Origin: a virus
Virus record (IMG/VR): IMGVR_UViG_3300005617_000232
Coordinates: 1-64,000 of that record
Direction: 5' to 3' (one strand)
DNA length: 64,000 nt
Shown: positions 30,595 through 38,640 of the stretch, one piece after another
How positions within the stretch are numbered: position 1 is the first letter of the stretch
How the letters are laid out: each line of letters opens with the position of its first letter
Notes under the pieces: model-generated
Database searches by the model: none
Told to the model about the DNA's origin: nothing
Seen by the model: only the letters and a program-made list of their open reading frames with translations
Translations under genes and position numbers: made by a program

Positions 30595-31098
30595 TCAGTA
30601 TCTCCATTGCTCCACGGGCACGTCCGCGATTCTCAGGCCCGTCTCGATGGCCCGGCGGCGTTCCCCCTGGCCGGTCGGGTGCCACTCCACCAAGAGCCGT
30701 GTGAGCCGTGCTGCCGCGCCCGTCTGGATGAGGTACTCCAGCAGGTCGTACTCCGCGCCCTCGGCGTCGAGTTTGAGGATGACCGGCCCCTCGGGCAACC
30801 CCTCGATGACGCGGGCGAGGTCGACGCAGCGCACGAGCGGCCAGTGCTCGGCGTCACCCACCTGCGAGTTGAGGCCGTCCTCCATGTAGCGCACTTCGCC
30901 GTCGTAGACCCAGGCGGCCTTGCGCTCGATGACCACGTTCGTCTTGAACTGCGCCAAAACGGCGGCACTCGGCATCGCCTCTGACGCCTTCGGCGCGGGG
31001 TCGTAGCCGATGAGCACGTCGGGCCGGTACCACTCGATGAGCCGCTCGATGGAGTAGTCGCCGCCGTAGCGGGCGCAGCCCACGTCGATGACGATCAC
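30595..31098 (-). CDS. FkbM-type SAM methyltransferase
   Basis: 167 residues, GTG in a GTGA overlap. Start IDVGCARYGGDY (SAM site), then ILKLDAEGAEYDLLEYL, the classic FkbM motif, and LLVEWHP. FkbM enzymes O-methylate sugars or small molecules. It would modify the glycan made by the neighbouring transferases. Confidence 0.85.
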   Translation of the reverse strand: MIVIDVGCARYGGDYSIERLIEWYRPDVLIGYDPAPKASEAMPSAAVLAQFKTNVVIERKAAWVYDGEVRYMEDGLNSQVGDAEHWPLVRCVDLARVIEGLPEGPVILKLDAEGAEYDLLEYLIQTGAAARLTRLLVEWHPTGQGERRRAIETGLRIADVPVEQWRY

Positions 31099-31166
31099 GA
31101 CAGACTCGCCACCACGAGGAGCACGGCCACGACGGCCCAGAAGCCGAACCAGAGGGCGACCCTCAT
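31095..31166 (-). CDS. 23-residue single-TM peptide
   Basis: Start overlaps the methyltransferase stop (ATGA) and its stop overlaps the next start (GTGA). One hydrophobic span (ALWFGFWAVVAVLLVVASL). Same class as other tiny membrane peptides here. Confidence 0.6.
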   Translation of the reverse strand: MRVALWFGFWAVVAVLLVVASLS

Positions 31167-31714
31167 GCCCGTGCCACGCACCCATAGCCCAGCACGAACT
31201 CCTCGCCAGTCGCGCGCACGCGCTTCATCGGTGACGTCTCGAACTGCGGGTCCCACACCGAGCCGCGCGCCTGGTGCAGCACGATCTCGAACCCGGCCTC
31301 GGTGAGCAGCCGCTCCATGCCCGCCTTCGTGAAGCGGTGGAGGTCCTCGGCCTCGACCTCGGGCCAGTTGGTCGGGTAGGTCATCACGAGGTAGCCGCCG
31401 AGGTGCTGAAAGAGCCGAGGCATCCTGCTCAGTAGGCCGTCAGGGTGGTGGATGTACTGAAGCACTTGCGTGCAGAGAATCGTGTCGATGGGCGGGACAC
31501 TCTCATCGGTGCCGCCATAGTCCACGCCTCCGACGTTCCCAGGGAAGCTCGCCCTGTCGAACCCGTGGTATTCGGCCCCGAAGCTCTCGACCAGCGACCG
31601 GTACGGCTGCTTCCCGCACCCGTAGTCGAGCACGCGGCCCTTCAGGTAGCCGAGCGTCCCGGCCTTCTCGACGAAGGCGCGGATGCTCTCACGCTCGTAG
31701 TCGCGGAGGTTCAC
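31163..31714 (-). CDS. class I SAM methyltransferase
   Basis: 183 residues. VLDYGCGKQPYRSLV is the SAM-binding loop; TILCTQVLQYIHHP and LFQHLGGYLVMTYP are motifs II/III of small-molecule methyltransferases. Probably acts on a sugar or glycolipid in this cassette; protein substrate not excluded. Confidence 0.87.
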   Translation of the reverse strand: MNLRDYERESIRAFVEKAGTLGYLKGRVLDYGCGKQPYRSLVESFGAEYHGFDRASFPGNVGGVDYGGTDESVPPIDTILCTQVLQYIHHPDGLLSRMPRLFQHLGGYLVMTYPTNWPEVEAEDLHRFTKAGMERLLTEAGFEIVLHQARGSVWDPQFETSPMKRVRATGEEFVLGYGCVARA

Positions 31715-31902
31715 ACCTCCCCCTCGATCTCAGCAGGCATCGGGCGGCATCCGCAGTACGTCGACACCTTTGACCAGTCGCCCTCATCCACCTCGCGCCA
31801 GGAGCCGTACCAGTACGCCCCGGAGTGCCACGCGAACCTCCTGCCGCAATCGTCGCACGTCCACTGTTGCGGCCCATGCGGGAGTAGAACAGGTGCGCTC
31901 AT
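31711..31902 (-). CDS. small zinc-ribbon protein ending AEIEGEV
   Basis: 63 residues with CDDCGRRF and CGC: half of a zinc ribbon. Its last codons belong to a repeated DNA motif shared by three consecutive genes. Confidence 0.68.
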   Translation of the reverse strand: MSAPVLLPHGPQQWTCDDCGRRFAWHSGAYWYGSWREVDEGDWSKVSTYCGCRPMPAEIEGEV

Positions 31903-32214
31903 GTCGCCTCCCCCTCGATCTCAGCGAACCAGGCCCGCAACGACGTGAGGCACGATCCGCAGATGTCTACGTTGGCCGCATGGAACGCCGGGCCGTGTGT
32001 GCCGTAGTCCTCCCGCTCGGGGATCAGCGGCGTCCATCCTTCGACGTTCCGCGCTGAGAGATCGGCTCCCTCAAGAAGCCCCTCGGCTGTTCCGACCTTC
32101 GGGCGTCCAGACGGTATCTCCTTGCCGCACCGGTCGCAGCGGTACACCGCGACCCGCGCCTCGGCAGGACGTACCTCGATGCTTCTCACGTCGCCTCCTC
32201 CCCCTCGATCTCAG
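31721..32214 (-). repeat. three copies of an AEIEGE-coding 3' end
   Basis: Near-identical DNA (minus strand GCTGAGATCGAGGGGGAGG plus a few bases) occurs at about 31721-31735, 31909-31924 and 32196-32215, each at the 3' end of a gene and running into its stop and the next start. The copies code AEIEGE. This suggests duplication or recombination at gene ends. Confidence 0.75.
31899..32189 (-). CDS. zinc-binding protein ending AEIEGEAT
   Basis: 96 residues, GTG start. CDRCGKEIPSGR and CGSCLTSL form two zinc half-sites around a variable loop. Ends in the shared AEIEGE tail. Confidence 0.68.
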   Translation of the reverse strand: MRSIEVRPAEARVAVYRCDRCGKEIPSGRPKVGTAEGLLEGADLSARNVEGWTPLIPEREDYGTHGPAFHAANVDICGSCLTSLRAWFAEIEGEAT

Positions 32215-32794
32215 CCAGGCAATGCCGGGCGATCTTGTGCTGTACGGGACGTTTTCTCTCGGGAAGAGCGCAGCCGATCTGTTCGATCTCCCGCAGCGCC
32301 GCGAGCGCCTTGTCGAGACGGCCATGCTCATCCAGCCAACGCATCTGCTGTTCGGCAGCCTCGTCGCGAAAGCCGTCCCCCTCAGCCTTCACCCGTTCCA
32401 CTTCCGCGCGCTCGCGCTTGAAGCCCTCATCGCACTTGAGCAGCGCAGCCTTCACCCGCTCTAGCTCGGCCTCGGCTACCTCGGCGCGATTCTTCCATCC
32501 CGCCCTTATCGGTTGCATCTGCTCACTTATACGCAGCCGCTCTAGCTCGGCAGCGAGGGAGTCGAGGGCGGCTAGCGCCTCCTCCTGCGTAATCGTGCGT
32601 CCGTCATCGAAGTCCAGCGTCACCTTTGCCCCGCGAGCCACCCACGGCCGCACCGTCGCCAGCAGCGCCTCTGTATCCGCGCTCACGCGGTATGCTTCTC
32701 CCCGACGCCTGAACTCGGAGCCTTCTCCGCTAGTAGGGTTGTCGCTCGCAAGCGGCCCTTCGGGGTCGTTTGTTTGTTCTGTGTCCGCGCTCAC
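32186..32794 (-). CDS. coiled-coil protein ending AEIEGEEAT
   Basis: 202 residues, about half predicted coiled coil (residues 70-180; Glu/Arg/Lys-rich heptads). The N-terminus contains a repeat of SADTE. Ends in the shared AEIEGE tail. Unknown function. Confidence 0.68.
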   Translation of the reverse strand: MSADTEQTNDPEGPLASDNPTSGEGSEFRRRGEAYRVSADTEALLATVRPWVARGAKVTLDFDDGRTITQEEALAALDSLAAELERLRISEQMQPIRAGWKNRAEVAEAELERVKAALLKCDEGFKRERAEVERVKAEGDGFRDEAAEQQMRWLDEHGRLDKALAALREIEQIGCALPERKRPVQHKIARHCLAEIEGEEAT

Positions 32795-32985
32795 GACAGC
32801 GCCTCGCGCTTCGCGTCTCGGTAGCGCTCACCAATCGCGGTTGCCGCCTCTAACCGCTTCCGAGCTTCGGCTTCCCGTTCTACTCGCTCTAGTTCGTCCC
32901 ACACGTGCTGCACCGCCGCATCGAAGCGCGGCTCGTCCGGCCCCACTTCGCGGATGTACATGAGGTCGCGCTTCCAGGGCTTCAC
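32791..32985 (-). CDS. small charged helical protein
   Basis: 64 residues, GTG start. Alternating Arg/Glu helix; no domain. GTGA overlaps on both sides. Confidence 0.62.
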   Translation of the reverse strand: MKPWKRDLMYIREVGPDEPRFDAAVQHVWDELERVEREAEARKRLEAATAIGERYRDAKREALS

Positions 32986-33149
32986 GATTCCTCCTTCTCG
33001 CGGTGCGCATCACAGAGGCGGCACTCGCCGGGATCATGCAGCGGAAGATGGCGCACACTCATAGCCAGGTCGAGCGACTCTTTGAAGTCAGGCTCCTCGT
33101 TGGCGCGCTGCGCCATTCGCCACAGCGTGATGTCCTTAGGCTCGCTCAC
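32982..33149 (-). CDS. 55-residue CxxC protein
   Basis: GTG start, ends ES. Contains CRLCDAH near the C-terminus, a possible zinc site. Both ends overlap neighbours (GTGA), supporting expression despite its size. Confidence 0.62.
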   Translation of the reverse strand: MSEPKDITLWRMAQRANEEPDFKESLDLAMSVRHLPLHDPGECRLCDAHREKEES

Positions 33150-33343
33150 GACAGCGCCTCATCGAGAGCAGCGAGGGCGGCCGATGCTCCCTCCTTACAA
33201 CGGTCGCAGCCGATAGAGCACACCGCCGCTTGGTGAGCCGCCTCCACCACCGCCACGATCTGCGGGAGGGCGTCCTGGAGCGCCGCGATGTCGTTGTCGC
33301 GCCACTCGTTGCCCAGCCCCTTCAGCTTCTCCGATGCGCTCAC
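33146..33343 (-). CDS. small Cys-cluster protein
   Basis: 65 residues from GTG. Helical, with CSIGCDRC near residue 44; unknown function. Confidence 0.65.
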   Translation of the reverse strand: MSASEKLKGLGNEWRDNDIAALQDALPQIVAVVEAAHQAAVCSIGCDRCKEGASAALAALDEALS

Positions 33344-33477
33344 AGCCAGCGCCTCTCGCTCGGCAGCCAGAGCAGCAGGTGCCAGTCGCCGCAGTGGTTC
33401 TCCTGGCGACCGGCGAACGCCATGAGGGGGAGCAACTTCAACAGCATGAGCAGCACCGCCACCCAGAACGGAATCAC
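33340..33477 (-). CDS. 45-residue membrane protein
   Basis: GTG in a GTGA overlap. One hydrophobic span (WVAVLLMLLKLLPLMAFA) then a Trp-rich, basic C-terminus. May associate with the membrane. Confidence 0.6.
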   Translation of the reverse strand: MIPFWVAVLLMLLKLLPLMAFAGRQENHCGDWHLLLWLPSERRWL

Positions 33478-33662
33478 TCGGCCGACTCCCAGTAGTCCTC
33501 GGCCAGAGGTGCTGGCTCGGGCCAACCCTTCTCGATGGCGGCCTTGCCGACCTCGCGGAACGCAGCGACCGACTCATCGCTGAGCGGCTCGTCATGGTTC
33601 ACGTCGATGTATGCATCGTCGTCACCCGTCTTCTCGGGGTCGATGTAGATGCGCGTTCTCAC
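33474..33662 (-). CDS. small acidic protein
   Basis: 62 residues from GTG, overlapping the deacetylase stop. Beta N-terminus, helical acidic end. No domain. Confidence 0.62.
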   Translation of the reverse strand: MRTRIYIDPEKTGDDDAYIDVNHDEPLSDESVAAFREVGKAAIEKGWPEPAPLAEDYWESAE

Positions 33663-34186
33663 GAGGCCGTCCACTCCCTCATGTCGAGGAGGTCGTAGAA
33701 CCAGGGGCGCGTGGAGGTCTGCTCGATCTGCGTGCGGTAGCAGGAGAGTGCCGCGAGCTTGCGGGCGATGAACTCCGGGCGATCGGGCGTCGACGGCGTG
33801 CCGTGCGAGCGCGTGCCCCTGGGCGAGTAGGTGCGGTAGCGGATGATGTCGATGTCCTGGAACACGGTCAGGCAGAGGCGGCCCACCAGGTTGTGCTCCT
33901 CGTGGCCGAACTCCTCCACGTCGGGGGCGATGACGCGAAGGTAGTCGTCGGCACCCGAGGGGTCGCGCAGGCCGATGAGGAACGCCTCGACCGTGTCCTC
34001 GGCCGCGCCCTTCGGCACCGGCATCTGGTGGAACGAGCAGCCGAGCCAGGTGGTCGCGTGCTCCAGTTCGACGTCGCGGCCCTCGTCGTACACGACCACG
34101 ACGTGGGCGGCGTGGCGCTGCGCGAGGTAGCTCGCGAACAGCGTCTCGTCGTCGGCGTGCGGAGCGACGAGGAGGGTGCGCGTCAC
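33659..34186 (-). CDS. PIG-L/LmbE-type deacetylase
   Basis: 175 residues, GTG start (GTGA). The N-terminal motif VAPHADDETLFA (HADDE at 10-14) is the zinc site of PIG-L-family enzymes, which remove N-acetyl groups from sugars such as GlcNAc derivatives. EFGHEEHN (second His) fits the C-terminal zinc ligand. Shorter than free-living homologues (about 220-300 residues). Its place between glycan genes suggests a role in the same pathway. Confidence 0.85.
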   Translation of the reverse strand: MTRTLLVAPHADDETLFASYLAQRHAAHVVVVYDEGRDVELEHATTWLGCSFHQMPVPKGAAEDTVEAFLIGLRDPSGADDYLRVIAPDVEEFGHEEHNLVGRLCLTVFQDIDIIRYRTYSPRGTRSHGTPSTPDRPEFIARKLAALSCYRTQIEQTSTRPWFYDLLDMREWTAS

Positions 34187-34443
34187 GTCACCTGCTCCCC
34201 GTCGAGGATGCGCTGCGCGTAGTGCGAGACGTCGTCCGGGGCACCGTAGGTCTTCACGCCACCGACGATGCCAACGTAGGTCGCCGGGTACGTGCGGTTC
34301 GCGATGATCTCCAACGCCGAGCGGTAGCGGTCGCGCTCGCGGACCAACTCGTCCACCGCCGCGCTCGCCTTCGTCTCGACGCTGCCCCACCGATCCTGAA
34401 ACGGCAGGGCGATGAAGTCACGCAGTGTCGCCTCGGCGCTCAC
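34183..34443 (-). CDS. small hypothetical protein
   Basis: 86 residues, GTG start. Helical with a beta hairpin (YPATYVGIVGGVKTYGAP). No recognised family; overlaps both neighbours. Confidence 0.65.
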   Translation of the reverse strand: MSAEATLRDFIALPFQDRWGSVETKASAAVDELVRERDRYRSALEIIANRTYPATYVGIVGGVKTYGAPDDVSHYAQRILDGEQVT

Positions 34444-34700
34444 TTCTTCCTCCCCGGCTTCGGGTCGGGCTTGAAGTGGTCGCTCTCGGAGCGGGGCAGA
34501 GCGGCTTCACTCTGACGTCGTTCAACCCCGCCCCGCTCCAACAGCGTCCGGCTTCCCTCGATGGACCCGGCCAGGTGCCGGTCGAGGCTGTCGAGGGCGA
34601 GTTGCCTGATCTTCGCGTCCGGCTCAAGCCCCTCGGCTTCGAGGGCGCGCCACTTGGCAGCGGGCACGTACACGGCGACGGTCGGCACGCGCGGGAGCAT
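34440..34700 (-). CDS. ribbon-helix-helix-type DNA-binding protein
   Basis: 86 residues, ATG start. N-terminus VAVYVPAAKWRALEAEGLEPDAKIRQLALDSL resembles an RHH strand-helix-helix; the C-terminal half is basic and Pro/Lys-rich. Three tandem 7-base repeats lie just upstream, so autoregulation is likely. Confidence 0.7.
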   Translation of the reverse strand: MLPRVPTVAVYVPAAKWRALEAEGLEPDAKIRQLALDSLDRHLAGSIEGSRTLLERGGVERRQSEAALPRSESDHFKPDPKPGRKK

Positions 34701-34703
34701 ACC

Positions 34704-34724
34704 AGTAACTAGTGACTAATGACT
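34704..34724 (-). promoter_or_regulatory. three tandem heptamers, probable operator
   Basis: Forward sequence AGTAACT AGTGACT AATGACT: three heptamers in tandem, 3 bases upstream of the RHH-type gene's ATG and overlapping the stop of the glycosyltransferase. AT-rich islands in a GC-rich genome. Tandem short repeats are typical of RHH operators. Confidence 0.65.
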
Positions 34725-35405
34725 AGCCCCTCTACGCCAGAGCGGCTGCCTCGACTTGAACAGCGCGTGGTCCTCCCGGTAGCGGCGCTGGCCCCGCTGG
34801 TACGTGGCGTCGTCGGTGCCCTTGCGCATGCCCTGGTCGTCGCGCCAGATGTGGTGCAGGTGCTCGACGTGGGAGCGCCGGGCCGAGAAGTACGCGCGGC
34901 GGGCCTTCGCGGTCTCGATGAGTTCGTTGTCGACCCAGCAGTGCCAGTAGCCCTCGTGCAGCGCCTTGCCCGGCTCGTCGATCGTGCCGTGCTGCTCGAT
35001 GTACTCGCGCGAGATCAGGGAGTGCGTGGAGTGCATCCCGCGCTTCACCAGCGGGTTGCCCAGGTCGTTGGTGCCGGTGACGCCAGGGAGCCGCTGAGCG
35101 ATCTCCAGGGCCTCCTCGTCCCAGCCTGGGTGGAAGCGCAGGTCGTCGCCGCCCTGGAACACGTAGGGCGCGTTCGTGCACAGGACGCCGTAGTTGATCT
35201 TGCGCGCGTAGTCGCCACCCTCCAGGAGGAAGGGAACGATGTGGTAGGCAGCGTCCGTTCGCGAGCACGCGGCGATCTGCTCCGTGTCTCCGGACGTGCA
35301 CAGGAACACGATCTCGGTGACCAGGGTGGATGCCTCGTGGATGGACTCGACCAGCGGGCCTGCGCGCTCGGGTCGATCGAGCACCGGGATGAGGACGGCG
35401 ATCAC
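34716..35405 (-). CDS. glycosyltransferase-like protein
   Basis: 229 residues from GTG (GTGA). GT-A-like: AVLIPVLDRPER, VFLCTSGDT and FQGGDDLRFHPG with a GGDD metal-site-like turn; acceptor-side WHCWVDNELIETAKARR. Sits directly after terminase in transcription order and begins the glycan run. Confidence 0.8.
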   Translation of the reverse strand: MIAVLIPVLDRPERAGPLVESIHEASTLVTEIVFLCTSGDTEQIAACSRTDAAYHIVPFLLEGGDYARKINYGVLCTNAPYVFQGGDDLRFHPGWDEEALEIAQRLPGVTGTNDLGNPLVKRGMHSTHSLISREYIEQHGTIDEPGKALHEGYWHCWVDNELIETAKARRAYFSARRSHVEHLHHIWRDDQGMRKGTDDATYQRGQRRYREDHALFKSRQPLWRRGASH

Positions 35406-37048
35406 CCGCGCAGACCGGGCCGGTAGGACGTGTCGCGCTCGCCCGAAGGTGCGCGGAAGCGCGGCGGCTGGGCCTGGCCCGACGGCACGCTCATGGTCAC
35501 CCCGCCGGTCTTGTTGCGCGACCAGATCACCATGCTCGACCACGCGTCCACCTGGTCGTCGTGGCTGCCCATGTTGAACACCGCAAGCTCCTCGATGAAC
35601 GCCTGCACGCGGGCAGGGGTGCGCGGGTCGTAGTCGGTGCCTTCGTCGTTCATGTAGCCCGGCAGGAAGCAGTTGTGGCCCACCAGCGCAGGCTCGGCGG
35701 ACTCGGCGCGGACCTCCTTCGACCCCTTCGCTTGACCCAGCACCACGCCCTGCACGCGCGAGCGAACGGAAGCGGCGGCGTCGGGACCGTTGGCCGTGTT
35801 CTCGATGAGCACGAACTGCGGGACGTCGGGCCATAGCGCCGACGACCAGATCGACAGTTCCAGCATGGCCTCAATGGTGGCGTTCAGCGCCGCGCGCTCG
35901 TGGTACAGGCGCAGCAGGTAGCGGTGCGCGCCCTTGCATCCCCACACCTGCCCGGCCACGAAGTCGGAGTGATCGCGGTCCTTCACGGACGTGTCCCAGG
36001 AGTGGACGATCAGGTCGAACAGCCCGACCCGCGACGCCAGTTCCGTCACCTGCTCAGGGCCGAACACCTCGCGCGGGGAGTAGTAGGACAACTCGGGCGG
36101 GTAGTAGCGCCAGTCCGCGCGCTTCAGCAGGTTGCCCTCCCGTGGGGCAGGGCGTTGCTGCAACTGCCCGGCGATCGTGTACTCGCTTCCCATGTCGGCC
36201 TTCAGGCGCGCCATCTCCTTCGCCCCGAAGCGCTCGGGCCACAGCAACTCCCCGGGCTTGGAGCGCTTGTCCTGCGGCCACACGAACGGATGCTTCGGCT
36301 CGTACTCGGCCGGAAGGCACAGGTGGTCCCAGCCGCCGCGCTCCAGTAGGTGGCCGGTCAGGTCCTGCTCGTGCAGGCGCTGCATGATGATCACCTCGAT
36401 GCCGGTGGCCGGATCGTTGAAGCGCGATGAGATGACCGAGTCGTGCCAGTTCAGCACCTTGCCGCGCAGCGCGTCGGAGGTCACCTCGTCGGCCTTGTGC
36501 GGGTCGTCGATGATCACGATGTCGCCGCCCTCGCCGGTCGCCGTGCCGCCTACCGACGTCGCGATGCGGTAGCCGGTGCGGTCGTTCTCGTAGCGCGTCT
36601 TCTGGTTCTGGTCGCCGGTGAGCGCGAACACGTCCGAGAAGCGCGACAGGAACCACCCTGACTGGATGAGCCGCCTGGACTTGACTGCATCCCTGGTCGC
36701 CAGATCGTCGCCGTAGGAGGCCGTCAGGAAGCGCATGGAGGGCTTGGTCGTCCACAGCCACACCGGCCAGAACACGCTGACCGCGAGCGACTTCATGTGC
36801 CGCGGCGGGATGTTGACGATCAGGCGCTGCACCTCGCCCTCAGCGCAGTCCTCCAACTTCTCGGCGATGGCATCGACGTGCCAGCCCTGGGAGTACTCGG
36901 TCGTCGGCTCGATGACCGACCACGCGCCCCGGATGAACGCGCGGAAGTCGCCGCTCAGGCGCTCGGCCTCCTCGGCCAGCATCTCCCCGTTCTTACGCCG
37001 CTCGATGGCGGCGTCGATCTCCGTGAGGGCTTCCGCGTAGGTGGTCAC
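35402..37048 (-). CDS. terL: terminase large subunit
   Basis: 548 residues, GTG start (GTGA). N-terminal ATPase: Walker A-like PPRHMKS (81-87), Walker B IVIIDD (177-182), then a C-motif region. C-terminal nuclease: HSWDTSVKD, IENTANG and SHDDQVDA, the acidic triad of RNase H-like packaging nucleases. It cuts and pumps DNA into the procapsid through the portal. Confidence 0.96.
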   Translation of the reverse strand: MTTYAEALTEIDAAIERRKNGEMLAEEAERLSGDFRAFIRGAWSVIEPTTEYSQGWHVDAIAEKLEDCAEGEVQRLIVNIPPRHMKSLAVSVFWPVWLWTTKPSMRFLTASYGDDLATRDAVKSRRLIQSGWFLSRFSDVFALTGDQNQKTRYENDRTGYRIATSVGGTATGEGGDIVIIDDPHKADEVTSDALRGKVLNWHDSVISSRFNDPATGIEVIIMQRLHEQDLTGHLLERGGWDHLCLPAEYEPKHPFVWPQDKRSKPGELLWPERFGAKEMARLKADMGSEYTIAGQLQQRPAPREGNLLKRADWRYYPPELSYYSPREVFGPEQVTELASRVGLFDLIVHSWDTSVKDRDHSDFVAGQVWGCKGAHRYLLRLYHERAALNATIEAMLELSIWSSALWPDVPQFVLIENTANGPDAAASVRSRVQGVVLGQAKGSKEVRAESAEPALVGHNCFLPGYMNDEGTDYDPRTPARVQAFIEELAVFNMGSHDDQVDAWSSMVIWSRNKTGGVTMSVPSGQAQPPRFRAPSGERDTSYRPGLRG

Positions 37049-37593
37049 GCGTTCAACTCACGGCGGGGAGGCTGGTCGATCACCTCCACGGCCGCCAGCT
37101 TCGAGAGCGCCTCGCGCACTGCCACCAGTTCGTCGAGCGGCAGATCGTCGAGGCGGGAGGCGTCGAGGACCAGCGCGTGCTCGATCTTGCCCTCGTGCTT
37201 GACCCGGTCGCGGCGCAGGTGCGCGTAGGCCGGGCCTCCGTGGGTCGCCAGCTCGACCTCCAGGATGCGCGCGTTGACTTCCCCCGGGTTGGTGCGCAGC
37301 GCGATGACCCGCGCCGCCGCACGCAGGCGCTCGGCGTAGTGCTCGCGGCCCTCGGCCTGCGCTGCCTCGATGGCCTGCTGGAACTCAGGCTCCCGAGCAG
37401 CGAACATGCGGATGCGCGACGCAGTGGTGTCAATCTGCCTCGCCGCCAGGTCGAGGCCGATGCCCTGGCGCAGCGCGTCCAGGTATGCCTCGCGCTGGGC
37501 CTCGTTGTGCACGTCGGCGAACAGGGGCACGGGGGTGTGCCCGTCGTAACCGACCGGGCGCTCTACGTCGGTGGGTGCTTTCCTCGCGCGCAC
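37045..37593 (-). CDS. terminase small subunit
   Basis: 182 residues, GTG start. HTH-like N-terminal half (REAYLDALRQGIGLDLAARQIDTTASRIRMF, residues 33-66), helical oligomerisation region and basic C-terminus, in the universal place before terL. Recognises the packaging site. Confidence 0.85.
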   Translation of the reverse strand: MRARKAPTDVERPVGYDGHTPVPLFADVHNEAQREAYLDALRQGIGLDLAARQIDTTASRIRMFAAREPEFQQAIEAAQAEGREHYAERLRAAARVIALRTNPGEVNARILEVELATHGGPAYAHLRRDRVKHEGKIEHALVLDASRLDDLPLDELVAVREALSKLAAVEVIDQPPRRELNA

Positions 37594-37600
37594 GCGTGCG
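37589..37600. other. 12-base palindrome at small-terminase start
   Basis: CGCACGCGTGCG spans the presumed start region of the small terminase gene. Could be part of a packaging recognition region or chance in GC-rich DNA. Confidence 0.35.
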
Positions 37601-37631
37601 AGGGAGCGTAGCGCGAGGGCTGGTGGAGGTG

Positions 37632-37838
37632 CTACTCCGGGCCGCTCGTATCTTGGTTCGAGTCGCCGCGCAGGCTCAGCCCGAACGCATTAGCCTCGGG
37701 CGGGAAGGGTGGCAGCGGCGGGTTGTGGTCATCACAGTAGAACGCGAGCATCCCGCCCAGACCCACGAGGTACATGCGCGTGTTGCGCGACAGACAGCCC
37801 GGATGGTCACACCGGACGTTCTCGGCAACGTTGCTCAC
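37632..37838 (-). CDS. small Cys/His protein
   Basis: 68 residues, GTG start. CDHPGC and CDDHN give a possible zinc site. Pro-rich tail. Unknown. Confidence 0.62.
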   Translation of the reverse strand: MSNVAENVRCDHPGCLSRNTRMYLVGLGGMLAFYCDDHNPPLPPFPPEANAFGLSLRGDSNQDTSGPE

Positions 37839-38152
37839 GTCGGCCTCGAAGCTGGAAACGACGCTTCCTTCTGAGACTCAACACGGCGGCGAATCCACTT
37901 GAAGCCCGTGTGGTACTCCTCCAGCCGCTCACACTCACGATCGATCCAGTCGAGCAGCGTGGTCATATCGGTGATCAGTTCCAGGTGTCGCGTCTCGCGT
38001 TCGTCAGCGGCCTCCAACTGCTCTTCGAGGTCGAGTAGCGTCTGCGCGACTAGCTGGACGTTCTCCCGCGAGTGAAGGGTCATCGGCGTTCGGAGGAACG
38101 TCTTGGCGAGGTCAGACGCGCTCAGTTCCGTATGTGGTCTGGAGCCCGTCAT
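37835..38152 (-). CDS. coiled-coil protein
   Basis: 105 residues from the ATG in an ATGA overlap. Long heptad helix (about 35-90, Glu/Leu-rich), basic end. Unknown. Confidence 0.63.
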   Translation of the reverse strand: MTGSRPHTELSASDLAKTFLRTPMTLHSRENVQLVAQTLLDLEEQLEAADERETRHLELITDMTTLLDWIDRECERLEEYHTGFKWIRRRVESQKEASFPASRPT

Positions 38153-38277
38153 CGCCACGGCCCATTCGGGAACATGCGGAAGTAGCGGTTCCAGATCGCG
38201 GTGTAGCGCTCAGGCGTGATCTCGCGGCGGAGCATGCGAGCGAGGAGGTTGGGCCTCGTGCTTGGTTTCGAGGTCAC
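38149..38277 (-). CDS. 42-residue basic protein
   Basis: GTG start overlapping the upstream TGA; stop overlaps the next ATG. Arg-rich with YTAIWNRYFRMFPNGPW. Found only by junction overlap; unknown. Confidence 0.58.
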   Translation of the reverse strand: MTSKPSTRPNLLARMLRREITPERYTAIWNRYFRMFPNGPWR

Positions 38278-38492
38278 GGTTTTTCTTCCAACGGTTGGTT
38301 AGCCCACGACTTCCACAGCGAGGACGTAGAGGGGTAGTCGGACGCCGGACGCCTCATGCGCCACCACTCCAGCTTCAGCAGGCGCTCACAGACGGCTGTG
38401 ATCTCGTCCGCACTCAGGTCGCCCTCGTCTCCTAGCCACCGCTCGGCTAGGTCAACACAGTCCGGTTCCTTAGACACGCTGGATTCACCCAC
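38274..38492 (-). CDS. small helical protein
   Basis: 72 residues, GTG start with an 8-base GTGGGTGA overlap. Helical with Trp-rich second half. Unknown. Confidence 0.62.
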   Translation of the reverse strand: MGESSVSKEPDCVDLAERWLGDEGDLSADEITAVCERLLKLEWWRMRRPASDYPSTSSLWKSWANQPLEEKP

Positions 38493-38640
38493 GCGGCAGC
38501 ACCGCCTTGAGCGCCTTGCGAAGCTCACGCGCGAAAGGCATCTTCCGCTTACGAAGCGCGTCGCGCAGCGCCGCGATCTCGGCGTCGGTCAGCAGGACGT
38601 AGGTGAGGTCGGCCTCGCCGTTGCTGCGGAGCACCTTCAC
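38485..38640 (-). CDS. 51-residue basic helical protein
   Basis: GTG start in a GTGA overlap. Ala/Arg/Lys helix near the C-terminus (ARELRKALKAVL), with a beta N-terminus. Unknown. Confidence 0.6.
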   Translation of the reverse strand: MKVLRSNGEADLTYVLLTDAEIAALRDALRKRKMPFARELRKALKAVLPRG

